From NCBI GenBank assembly GCA_037367405.1, contig JAZKJV010000149.1, positions 744,001-808,000 on the forward strand: 64,000 nucleotides of DNA. The letters are read 5' to 3'. Source of the stretch: Ottelia alismoides (lineage: Eukaryota; Streptophyta; Magnoliopsida; Alismatales; Hydrocharitaceae). This document shows, one piece after another, positions 10,889-20,415 of this stretch (position 1 is its first letter; each line of letters starts with the position of its first letter). A model generated the notes under the pieces. That model had not been told where the DNA came from and did not search any database. It saw only the letters and a program-made list of their open reading frames with translations. Both the position numbers and the translations under genes were made by a program.

Positions 10889-12256
10889 GGCACGACTTAG
10901 GTTAATTTTTAGTGATATTCTGAGTGTTTGATTTTCTTTCCCCGGGTAGTCTGACCTCCGGTTTTCTTGTAATTATTTTCTCTCTCTTATTTCTTTGCAT
11001 TTTTCCTGTGTCACTCTCTGACCTCAATTTGTTTTCGTGCGAGGAACACGAGGAGTCGAAGATGCTTCGAGGATCCAGCATTTTAAATTTATTGAGTGAA
11101 TAGAGAGGCGTTGTAAATTTTTATTTTAATTTCTTTATTTCTTTTTCCCATCATTTCCAACAGTTCCCGTTTGGGTTCTCGCGCGTGTAAATATAGTGGA
11201 ACTGTATCCCCGTGTGTTGTGTGGGTGAATGTAATTTAGCTTGCACTAGCGGCTCCCCGAGCCAATCTAGGAATTGCTTGTGCTCGTAATCATTATTACC
11301 ACACAACTCACTTAAAAGACGCACTTAGACCGCAGGACTTAGCCAAAATAACCTGTTCTTCACACTAATAGAATTGCTTGTCTAGGAGCGGCTTTCATCG
11401 CCTGCATTTGCATTTAGATAAAGTTTCAATTCTGTTTTGCATCCTGCATAAAAAAGCGAAGGGATCATTGTAAGTCTCCTGAACTCAGCATAACATCATT
11501 ATTTTAACTTGCATCGGCTTTTCTCGATTTCTCCCTCTGATTTTATCACATTTAATTAAACGGAAATTGGGACTGTCCGATAGGCGTGCTGTGTGGTTGG
11601 ACTTAATCAGTGAAAACCTAACTTAAAACTGGGACTGCTAAACATTATTGACCAAAAAAAGGAATAAAATTTGAAAATTGTTTGCGAGAGATTAATCCCC
11701 GACCTTGTTTTCAGGCTGAGTGAGGGTACTTGAGTGTGTGTGGACACCATAAGGCAGAGCCCAAATCCCCGCCTTCCATATCACGTTCTGACTGATCCTA
11801 GCAAATATCACAAGTCGAATAATTTCAGATTCATTGACTAGTACCAAGTAGCCTCTGCCTGTCTCAGGTAGATAGGGGCAAAATTGCGGTACTTTGCGAC
11901 AAGTTGCCAGTAACCCCCCGGGGTGAAGTTCCGGCCTTGTCAGCCTCTGCCTGCTTGCAGGTAGATAAGGGTGTGGTCATTGAATCCATCGACTTGGGAT
12001 AGGAGCGAAGAAAGAAAGGACCGGCGGTATCTTAGGCGACAGGTTAAACAGGGAAGACGCATCCGGCTCTTAGCCGACTTCCCTATAGGCCGCGTAATCC
12101 TTGCTATTTTTGCTTGAAAAATCACTCTTAAAAACCACAAGATTAGTTGGACTCGATTTCGAATCCTTCACTGTGTTGAGTGTGAACCCAGGGTCTTGGA
12201 TTGATTTGTTTGCTTTAGTTAGGAGTAAAATCCTATATTCTTCTCGTCATATCAAG
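10889..12256 (+). other. Leader of element B
   Basis: About 1.4 kb between PBS and gag without a convincing ORF. It contains two related direct repeats, CCTCTGCCTG...CAGGTAGATA, starting near 11852 and 11944 (about 92 bp apart), within a region that would be the packaging/leader RNA. An in-frame extension of gag upstream to 12101 exists, but the resulting residues have no counterpart in D, so I start gag at 12257. The segment 11500-11620 (GGGACTG repeats) also resembles the reverse-strand leaders of A and D around 24900-24960. Confidence 0.65.
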
Positions 12257-14612
12257 ATGAGCAACTGGGGAGATCTCGACGCGTTATTTACCGATCTCTC
12301 TATGAGTCCCCCAACTAACTCATCTTCATCGGTCCAAGCGCACCTTGGACCATCCAGGACTCATGACCCTCTTGAGTCTTGGTTCCCTCATACTCAGGGT
12401 GGTTACTCTCAAACCAACCCTTTCATCTCCTCCGAGATTACTGAGGAAGACCATTGCCTCGGTAATCCCTTCCTTGATTTGTCCTCCGACACCAATCTCA
12501 TTTCCCACCCAGGACTAGAGGACAATATGCCGCCAAAGATGCCACCAAATGAGGAACAAAAACGACAGATTCTTGCTCGTCTTGCCGAAGCCGAACAGAA
12601 GAATGCAAATCTCACGGTGCAGATGGGACAGATTATAGTAGCAGGAGGAATCGACCGACCAATGGACGATACCTACAACCCGGCGGAGAACGAGATTCAG
12701 AATTGGTTAGCACCAACGGTTCCCGCCCAGGCATTTGAGCTGAAGCCCCACTTCCTTAGTCTGCTTCCGAAGTTCAACGGAAACATAAATGAAGAACCGT
12801 ACACTTTCTTTCGTGACTTCGAGCTGGTGTGCAACAATCTTAGCCATCCCAATGTTGGCCAAGATTATATTCGACTGAAGGCCACCCCTTTTGCCTTAGG
12901 AGATAAGGCTGCTAATTGGCTGAAGAACTTAAGGGTGGTATGTACTACCTGGATGCAGTTCAAGGATCTATTCTTGAAAAAGTTCTACCCTCTCAGTAGG
13001 ACTAACCAGATGAGAACGAAGATCGCCAGCTTCTCTCAAGGACCCAGTGAACCTTTCCATGACGCTTGGGATAGGTTCAATGATTTAGTGCAGAAATGCC
13101 CCTGCCACGGCATTTCGAAGGCGATCTTAATCCAGACCTTGTTCTGTGGTCTAACCCGGAGATGCAGAGGTTAGTCAGTGCCGCCTGTGGAGGAAGCTAT
13201 CTGAACAAAAACGAGCACGTTGTATGGAAGATCTTGGAACAGATGGCCGAAACCGGCAGGTCACAGGCCACCAGGGCCTATGCGTTGTCTCCCTCAATCC
13301 TATCCAATGAGACAACCCGAAGGACTGTAGCGGATCTGACCGAGGAACTCATCCCCAGCATGGGGATGATTGCCGACAAGCTTACCATGGTCGACCAGAT
13401 CCACAAGAGGGTCACTGACCTTGAGTCTCTCTCGCGTCTACCGAAGCAAGTGGAGGAACTCACTGAGAAGGTAGCTAAGATGAAGCTACCTTCCCCTTCT
13501 GCACCACCTGCACCTGTGCATCGAGTCCATCTTGTGCAGGAGCAGGCACCGGGGCCTCACAGTGGCTGGGTGGAGGATCAGACTTACACCCAGCAGGACC
13601 AGCATGCACCCCCACTAGCAGAGACCGGATACGAGGACCCTCCGCAGGTGTTCGAGATTAACGGGCTGTGGTACAGCTGCGACCCCGTCAATAGACAGTT
13701 GGGGATGAGGAATGGTCAGCCTCACCGACCTTCCCCAGCTTACCAAGCAACCAGCTCTGTTCCCGCACCGCGCTTTCAGTCCAGGCCAGAGCAAGTGTAC
13801 CAGCCTCAGCAGCACCAGTAGCAGCAGCGCACATATCAGCAGGGCCCAGCACCGTCCCACCAGCAGCAGTAGTATCGGCATGGCCAGCAGGGCCAATACC
13901 GAACCTCGTCCGTACCGCAGCACGCCCAGCCACCGAATTGGAGTCTCTCACCTTGGCGATCCAGACCCTATCTGATAGGGTCCAACAGATGCAGAATGAC
14001 TACCTGGACATGAGAACTGATATCAATCGAGTCTCTTGTACCCAGGACCAACAGATGGTGCCAAAGACCCCAATTCCCGTACAGGTTCAGGCCAACCCGA
14101 ACAGCTTACATCATTGCCAAAACCGAGCTCGAGATCAGGTATATTATTCAGATAATTATTTATCTGAACATGAGATCCTTTCGTACGATAATGTAAATCA
14201 TATGTCCCTCAGGAGCGGAAGGACCGTGACCATACCTGATCGGGCACGGGCATTGAAGGAAGGAGCCTCCGAGACTCTACCTGAGGAGAACTTGAAGGAA
14301 GAAGAGAAGGAGCATCACCACCACCATCGCCGGCAGAAGAAGAGGACATCTGAGTCCTCGAAGTAGCATTCTCGCATCCGCATCGAGTCCGACGAAATCG
14401 ATGAAGAGACCGCGCCTCCATCTGAAGAGGATCGTCCAGCAATCGCGGAAGAAGCATCACCGGTTTCGCCTCAGCATTTTCATTTCAATCAGAGTCAAAG
14501 TCCGAGTATGTCAAAGAGTCAGAGTCTGAGTCCTGTACAGAACTCAGTTCATGATCTTAATGAGAATCTTTCAGTTTCCGAACATGAGTTGAAGCCAATA
14601 ATCCCTTTCCCC
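12257..14612 (+). pseudogene. Gag of element B (frameshifted)
   Basis: Gag forms the particle shell that packages element RNA. The start at 12257 (MSNWGDLDALFTDLSM) aligns with MTNWEDIYSDFANLSL at the start of D's gag. Visible in order: an acidic N-terminus, MPPKMPPNEEQKRQILARLAEAE, a Retrotrans_gag core (FELKPHFLSLLPKFNG, DKAANWLKNL, FKDLFLKKFYPLSRTNQ, AWDRFNDLVQKCPCHG), then from 13096 in another frame ACGGSYLNKNEHVVWKILEQMAE and a Gln/Pro-rich tail. A one-base deletion near 13157 shifts the frame. TAG stops at 13819-13821 and 13870-13872 replace CAG codons; another frame change falls near 13935; a TAG at 14364-14366 and a TGA at 14613-14615 follow. No zinc knuckle is seen. Confidence 0.85.
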
Positions 14613-15650
14613 TGAGCTCTCAAGGGTGGAAAGAAGAAAATGAAAAAAATCCAAAAAGGTGACCCTGAGATGGCAGAATTCTGCAACAAACACATCAAGG
14701 TCACAATCCCATTTGACAAGTACGTGGAGATGACCCCTGCATTCCAAAAATACCTTAAGGTGCGATGCACACCTACTAGGGTTAGCAGGAAGACAAAAAG
14801 CCGTGTTGAGAAACACGTTTTATCAGTAGCCACGACTTGCGCAATAAAAAACTCGTTTCCAAGGAAACGAAGAGACATGGGTGCACATTATGTAGTGAGT
14901 CATGTTGATGACATCACGTTTGCACACACTCTCCTGGATAATGGTTACTCCATCAATCCGATGCCGACATCCCTCTATGAGCGGCTTAATCTCGAACCTC
15001 TTGGGAAATCTAAAGCCCTTCTACAGTTTGCTGATAAATCAACCAAGAGGTCCCTGGGAGAATTGAGGAACATTGTGATCAAAGTTGAGGGACAAGAATA
15101 CATGGTGGACTTCACTGTCCTGGATATGGAAACCCCTCGTAATTGGAGAGACTCCCAGATCATTTTAGGTAGGCCCTTCCTCAGAACAGCAGGGGCCTTA
15201 TTTGATTATAAGATCGGGAAGATTCAGTTCCAAACTCCAGGCGGAGATGAGGAACTCGAAATGAAGCAGACAAGATGGCAGAGACTGGATTCAGAATCCA
15301 GCACCGAGTACTCTTCTACCGGAATAGACTGCGAGCATGTAGACTTAGTTGGGCCATGGAGACAGAACCCAGCCAGCACCGATGCATCTATCTACTCCGA
15401 AGATGATCCAGTGCGTGAGTCAGTCTGCGAGGTCCTCAGAGACGAGTACAACTCAGAACCTGCATCGCCCTACATCTTCGATGACGTAGAGGCCCAGTTG
15501 GGCCTGTCTGTCCTCCCCTCTTTAGGACAATCGGAAGATGAGGATGATGAGTCGGACGTGGCATTTGCCGATTGCATGGAGACTTTTGACGATCTGACTC
15601 CTGAGCAGAACAACTTGGTGGCAGTTATCACAGAGAAAGATCCAGCCACT
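14613..15650 (+). pseudogene. Protease domain and linker of element B
   Basis: Aspartic protease expected to process the polyprotein. The long open frame begins at ATG 14640, although in the ancestral polyprotein the frame probably ran through; the TGA at 14613 sits where A and D encode Arg in PFPRAL. From 14640: KKIQKGDPEMAEFCNKHIKV (residues 2-21), DMGAHYVVSHVDD (79-91), active-site region LLDNGYSIN (98-106), a VDFTVLDMETP strand and IILGRPFLRTAG. The active site reads D-N-G rather than D-[ST]-G. An acidic linker rich in Ser/Asp/Glu follows (about 220-340) and then continues in frame into RT. Confidence 0.85.
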
Positions 15651-16915
15651 TCCAACACCAAGCCAGATCAGATTGAGCCAGACTTCTTAGACGATCACAT
15701 TATTCCTGAGCTCAAATCCTTACCCACAATTTTAAAATACGCCTTCCTTACGGGACAAGACAAGAAATTTCCGGTCATAATCAGTTCGCGATTGACCGAG
15801 GAGCAGGAATCTCGCTTGCTAGAGATCATGGAGAAAAACCGCAAGGCGATAGGCTGGAGCATTTCCGATCTCCACAGAATAAATCCCGCTCTGTTTTCGG
15901 CCCATATTTACTTAGAGAACGAAGCCAAACCCACTCGTGAATTCCAACGCCGGTTGAATCCAAATCTACGAGAGGTCATGAAGAAGGAGATAGAGAAATG
16001 GTGTGACGCGGGTTTCATTTACCCAATCTTCGACTCTAAGTGGGTGGTCCCAATCCATGTTGTCCCGAAAAAGTCGGGAATTCAGACGACCATAAACGAG
16101 GACGGAGAGGAGATCGTGACGAGAGTGCCCACATCGTGGCATGTCTGTGTGGATTACAGATGCTTGAATGCCGCGACGAAGTAGGATCATTTCCCCCTGC
16201 CGTTCATTGACCAGATATTAGAGAGACTAGCGGGGAAAGAGTTCTTCTGCTTCTTAGATGGGTTCTCGGGCTACAATCAAGTAGCCATAGCTCCGGAGGA
16301 CCATGAAAAAACCACATTCACTTGCCCCTTTGGTACCTATGCTTTCAGGCGCATGCCTTTTGGGTTATGCAATGCTCCGGGTACTTTCCAAAGGTGCATG
16401 ATTGTCGTATTCGCCGAGATGGTTGGCGAATTCCTGGAAGTCTTCATGGATGACTTCTCGGTCCACGGCGATTCCTTCGATTCCTGTCTTAGGAATCTGG
16501 ACCGAGTCCTAAAAAGATGTTGTGAGGTCAATCTGGTGCTCTCTTGGGAGAAAAGTCACTTCATGGTGACGGAGGGCATAGTATTGGGGCACATCATCTC
16601 CAAGAGAGGAATGGAGGTTGACCCTGCCAAGGTGGATGTGATCAGACGACTCCAGCCACCAACCAACGTTAAACAGTTGCGGTCGTTCCTCGGGCATGTT
16701 GGATTTTATCGAAGGTTCATTAAGGATTTTTCTAAGATTGCCTGGCCGCTAACTGAGCTTTTAGGCAAAGACATGGAGTTTATTGTTGATCACAAATGTC
16801 TTGAGGCCTTTAAGCATTTGCAAGGAATGATTATGGACGCACCCATCCTACAAGCCCCAGATTGGTCTCTTCCTCTTGAGATCATGACGAACGCCTCAGA
16901 TTATGTTGTTGGGTT
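15651..16915 (+). pseudogene. Reverse transcriptase of element B (one stop)
   Basis: RNA-dependent DNA polymerase. Motifs in order: AIGWSISDL, KKEIEKWCDAGFIYPI, VCVDYRCLNAATK, then TAG at 16182-16184 where A and D encode Lys, then in the same frame FCFLDGFSGYNQVAIAP (first catalytic Asp), FRRMPFGLCNAPGTFQRCM, FMDDFS at 16443-16460 (catalytic Asp pair intact), GIVLGHIISKRGMEVDPAKV and FLGHVGFYRRFIKDFSKIA. Apart from the TAG the domain is open for over 400 codons, so it is the best-preserved RT in the window. The Cys in VDYRCLN, where relatives have Arg, is a private change. Confidence 0.9.
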
Positions 16916-17332
16916 GTGTTGGGAAAAAGAATAGATGGCGTCCCGTTTGCAATTCACTACGCAAGCAAAGTGCTTGACACCGCTCAGCGTAACTATACAG
17001 TTACAGAAAAGGAAATGCTTGCGGTAGTGTTTGCCTTGGACAAATTCAGATCTCACCTAATTGGATCTAAGGTAACTGTGTTCACTGACCATACGACACT
17101 ACGGTACTTAATGGAGAAGAAGGACATGAAGGCGCGTCTTCTTCGATTGATTTTACTTATCCAGGAGTTTGACTTGGACATCCGTGATAAACCTGGAAAG
17201 AAGAACGTAGTGGCCGATCATCTCTCTCGTCTCGAAGATCTTAATACTTCCGAGGATTCATCAATTCGAGACTCCTTCCCTGACGAGTCGACTTCTGTTA
17301 TCGACTCACTCCCATGTACGCCAATATCGTGA
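16860..17332 (+). pseudogene. RNase H of element B (frameshifted)
   Basis: RNase H removes RNA from the RNA:DNA hybrid. It starts in the RT frame ([10 protein letters not shown]). A one-base shift near 16913 moves the frame, after which 16916-17332 reads [46 protein letters not shown] and [11 protein letters not shown]. The Asp-Glu-Asp-Asp acidic residues sit in expected positions, but the first, in IMTDAS-type sequence, is Asn here (MTNAS) where A, G and F have Asp. A second one-base loss near 17315 ends this frame and shifts into integrase. Confidence 0.85.
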
Positions 17333-18567
17333 ATTATCTTGTATCCAAGAAAGTTCCCGAAGATTGGCCCAAGAGCCAAATCGACCGACTGAAGTCGGAC
17401 TCTAGACACTACCATTGGGAGGATCTGATCCTTTTCTTTGAAGGACCAGATTATGTCTGGAGACGATGTATTCCTCAGGAGGAATACCAGAGTGTCCTTT
17501 CTTTATGCCACAGCTTAGAGGCAGGAGGACACCACTCCGGGAAGAGGACCGCATGGAAGGTAATTCAGTGTAGCTTCTACTGGCTGACTCTTTTTCACGA
17601 TGCCACCGCCTTCGTGAAGTCGTGCCCAGTATGCCAGAGAATGGGAGGAACCATAGGTTCCAAGGATGAGATGCCAATGCAGCTGGTCATCATTTGTGAT
17701 GTCTTTGACGCCTGGGGCATCTATTTCATGGGCCCATTCCCTGTTAGCCACGGGTTCGAATATATCCTTCTTGCGGTTGACTATCTATCCAGATTGGTGG
17801 AGGCTATCCCGACCCGAGCCGCAGACAGCAGGACTGTCTGTAAATTCATTAGAGAACACATAATCTCTAGGTTCGGGATCCCCAAAATGATGATATCTGA
17901 CGGGGGTAGCCACTTTGTGAATCAGGAGGTGAAGAAACTCCTAAAGGACTACGACATTGAACACCGTGTCGCTAGCCCTTACCAGCCACAAACCAATGGT
18001 ATGGCTGAGGTGTCGAATCTGGAGGTGAAAACCATATTGCAAAAGCTTGTCCGCCCGGATAGGAAGGACTGGTCTCAGATCTTGGATCAAGTCCTCTGGG
18101 CGTATAGGACGGCTTACAAGACACCGTTAGGAACCTCCCCATTCCAAATGGTATTCGGAAAGCCGTGCCATTTGCCCGCAGAGTTAGTGCACAAATCAGA
18201 ATGGGCAATCAAGAAGGTCATCTGGAACACGCACCTGGGACAGAAGCAGAGAGACATGGATCTGAATGAGCTTGTGGAAGTCAGAAACCGCGCATATCAC
18301 AACAGTTTGGTGTACAAGGACAAGGTGAAGCGTTGGCATGATAGATATATCAGACAAAAGACCTTTGTTCCTGGACAGAAGGTATGGTTGTTCAATGCTA
18401 GGCTGAAGATTTTCCAAGGCAAGTTGAAGTCTAAGTGGACAGCCCCATTTGTCGTCCGTACGGTGCATGATAGTGGATGTATCGAGATCTCAGATCTCGC
18501 AGATGACGCATCGGCATTCCTAGTGAATGGACAGCTGTTGAAGCACTTCGTCGAATCCAATGAGTAG
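17314..18567 (+). pseudogene. Integrase of element B (catalytic Asp to Tyr)
   Basis: Open for 417 codons, the longest intact domain in the window. Zinc-binding HHCC: His66, His73/74, Cys104, Cys107. The catalytic core is a D,D-35-E type: the first Asp is replaced by Tyr at residue 137 (GIYFMGPF, TAT at 17722-17724; D and F encode GIDFMG), while Asp196 (ISDGG) and Glu232 (MAEVSN) remain. The C-terminal half holds WAYRTAYKTPLGTSPF, GKPCHLPAELVHKSEWAIK, YKDKVKRWHDRYI and VWLFNARLKIFQGKLKSKW, ending TAG at 18565-18567. The ATG at 17314 is not a true start; the frame joined RNase H before a one-base loss. Without the first Asp this integrase should not catalyse strand transfer, so the change most likely arose after insertion. 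Confidence 0.92.
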
Positions 18568-18775
18568 TTAGTCCATGTTGAGGAGATTGTATTCATGCGC
18601 GAGACAGATACAACAGATACACCTCGAGCCGGGTATGAGACCTTGCAGCAGTGAGCCCTAGCCATCAGCATCATCTTGAAAGATTCAGACTGACTCATTT
18701 GTGTATATCATCTTCTTGTACATCCTATCCACGCGACTCTAGTGACCCATCCCAGCCTCATCAGATCACTATGGA

Positions 18776-18812
18776 CTATACTTAGGATGACCAGAACCTA
18801 AGTATAGGGGGG
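18776..18812 (+). repeat. Hairpin/PPT unit 1 of element B
   Basis: CTATACTTAGG at 18776-18786, a 10-base loop, CCTAAGTATAG at 18797-18807 (a perfect 11-bp stem), running directly into six G. The right arm plus G-run contains AAGTATAGGGGG, the core of the 3' PPT at 20403-20414. It is the first of four units downstream of integrase. Confidence 0.85.
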
Positions 18813-18879
18813 AGGAGTCACTTGAGTCGGTTCTTTGTACATTCTCCAGATCACATTAGTCCTCATACTCACTTCCGAC

Positions 18880-18916
18880 CTATACTTAGGTTGACCTGAG
18901 CCTAAGTATAGGGGGG
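18880..18916 (+). repeat. Hairpin/PPT unit 2 of element B
   Basis: The same 11-bp stem as unit 1 (18880-18890 and 18901-18911) with loop TTGACCTGAG and six G. The loops of units 1 and 2 share GACC-GA but are otherwise free to differ, while the arms are identical. That pattern fits conservation of stem and G-run rather than simple duplication. Confidence 0.85.
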
Positions 18917-18986
18917 ACTGATGCATACATTGTATACTCATCCACTTCTCTTCTTGACCTCGTCCGCCCCACTTTTTGACTTTCTT

Positions 18987-19022
18987 CTACACTTAGGCTA
19001 CCAGAGCCTAAATATAGGGGGG
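18987..19022 (+). repeat. Hairpin/PPT unit 3 of element B
   Basis: CTACACTTAGG at 18987-18997, a nine-base loop, CCTAAATATAG at 19007-19017, then six G. Each arm differs from units 1-2 by one base, leaving a mostly paired stem. Element C has the matching unit at 29406-29441. Confidence 0.8.
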
Positions 19023-19065
19023 CTGGTCGATTTCTATGCATTTTCGTTTCCCTTTAGCTCTCTTA

Positions 19066-19137
19066 CGCTTAGCACGAGCTATGTCTTTTTCCTCGCTCTT
19101 CGTGCTCTGAGGACATAGCACACGCTAAGTATAGGGG
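19066..19137 (+). repeat. Hairpin/PPT unit 4 of element B (long stem)
   Basis: Left arm CTTAGCACGAGCTATGTC near 19069-19086 pairs, with a few mismatches, with GACATAGCACACGCTAAG near 19112-19129. It is followed by TATAGGGGG. The loop contains an inner CTCG...CGTGCTCTGAG partial pairing. The same long unit is present in C (29477-29552), A (about 619-685, minus strand) and, degraded, F (about 58170-58245). Confidence 0.8.
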
Positions 19138-19494
19138 GCGTGTATATATTACATATATACTTTACCCATAGCTCGTACTTTCGCGTACTTTTGTATATAT
19201 TTTACAATAATTACCGGTGGGTAAAAAAAAGAACCAAAATAGGCTTCTTATTTACCCTTGCATATCATCTTTGCATCTAAAAGGAAAAAGAGTCTTGCAT
19301 TTTCATAGCATGACATCTCATCTCATCGGCATACTTTGCATATGCAAAGTGAAAAGTCAGTGGGTTCTGAACCAAGTTATGAGTAGATATTGATTATGGA
19401 CTTGATTTGACCTTAATCCACCTAATTTCAGAGGAACCTTATAGGAACTGGAGTTAAGATTTCTCAGGTCAAGTGACTTAAATCTTCGAGTCCA
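19138..19494 (+). other. Unassigned 3' segment of element B
   Basis: About 360 bases after the hairpin array. A short purine run (GGGTAAAAAAAAGAACC near 19217) sits where A and C have much longer T/A-rich tracts. I see no ORF or clear signal, but the tail from about 19400 resembles reverse-strand sequence of F near 57000-57110. Confidence 0.5.
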
Positions 19495-20150
19495 CAAGTC
19501 TATGTTCACATGTCATCTAGATCAGTCTAAGTAGAATATCTCGTGCATACGCTGGATTCTTTTAAATAATGACCTAACTTGGACAAGCACTATGCACGTA
19601 GCTCTTCATTGATGATGTGGTGAGGAGGTAGAATCCTTTAGCTTGGAGTAGCACACGGATGGAAACATCCGTCCTCCTCTAGGGAGGGTAGTGCATCTCA
19701 ACCTAGTCTGGTAGTGTTGACGTCTAAGGACGGGATGCTGTGGGTTGCAATAATGCTTCAAAAGAGGGATAGTCTACTGACTCAAGAGGAAAAACTCCTG
19801 ATGTACATGCTGCACATTGTATGAGTTTGAAAAAAAATTTACAAAAACTCCAAAAAAATCAGACTGGTCCAAGAGAAAATAAAATACCTGTCAGAGTCTG
19901 TAAAGAAATGCAGCTGGATGACTTGGCTACACTGGTCAGGCATCCCAGGATAGGTAGCTACACTGGCTACCGTCCATTCTCTTCTCTACCCCCTCCTCTT
20001 GAGTTGGTTGCACTTGAACTTATAAGGGAATACCCCGCTCCTCGAGGAAAGAGTTACTGGACCGGGTTATTGAGTTACCTTGTTAGAGGAGGCTGGTTCC
20101 GAGCCATTTCTGATGTGGAGAGTTACATCTCACTTACACAGTAAAAGTAA
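19495..20150 (+). pseudogene. Third-ORF remnant in env-like position, element B
   Basis: A reading frame at 19821-20144 encodes 107 residues including LELVALELIREYPAPRGKSYW and GGWFRAISDVESYISLTQ. Element F carries an antisense-strand counterpart at about 56285-57010: nucleotide similarity runs the whole 650 bp and at least the YPAP.GKS stretch is conserved, though F has stops. Upstream of 19821 another frame with stops contains WVAIMLQKRDSLLTQEE. The place between integrase and the 3' PPT is where some Athila elements carry an env-like ORF. I see no signal peptide or membrane segment in the surviving part and do not recognise the protein. Confidence 0.5.
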
Positions 20151-20401
20151 GAATCATAGTCATCAGAAATTTGCGTTTGAGGATTTGTTCTGACCTGACT
20201 ATTGAGGAGTCTTGAATAGAAGACTTGTAGAACTTGAAGTCTGTTAGGTCTTAAGTTCAGGTCCAAATAAGGTTCCGCCACACAATTAATCCAAAGGTCG
20301 ACTCAAGCTCCAATTTTTAACTTTTGTTCATGACCTTGGTATGGAACCCAAAATCATTTCACTTTTGCATTTCATTTAGTTGCTCGGGGACGAGCAAGGT
20401 T

Positions 20402-20414
20402 TAAGTATAGGGGG
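20402..20414 (+). other. 3' polypurine tract of element B
   Basis: TAAGTATAGGGGG, one base before the TGATGAATC start of the 3' LTR. It would be the plus-strand primer for second-strand synthesis. The same core is found beside the LTRs of C (31151-31163), D (37111-37123, minus) and F (55973-55987, minus, degraded). Confidence 0.85.
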
Positions 20415-20415
20415 T

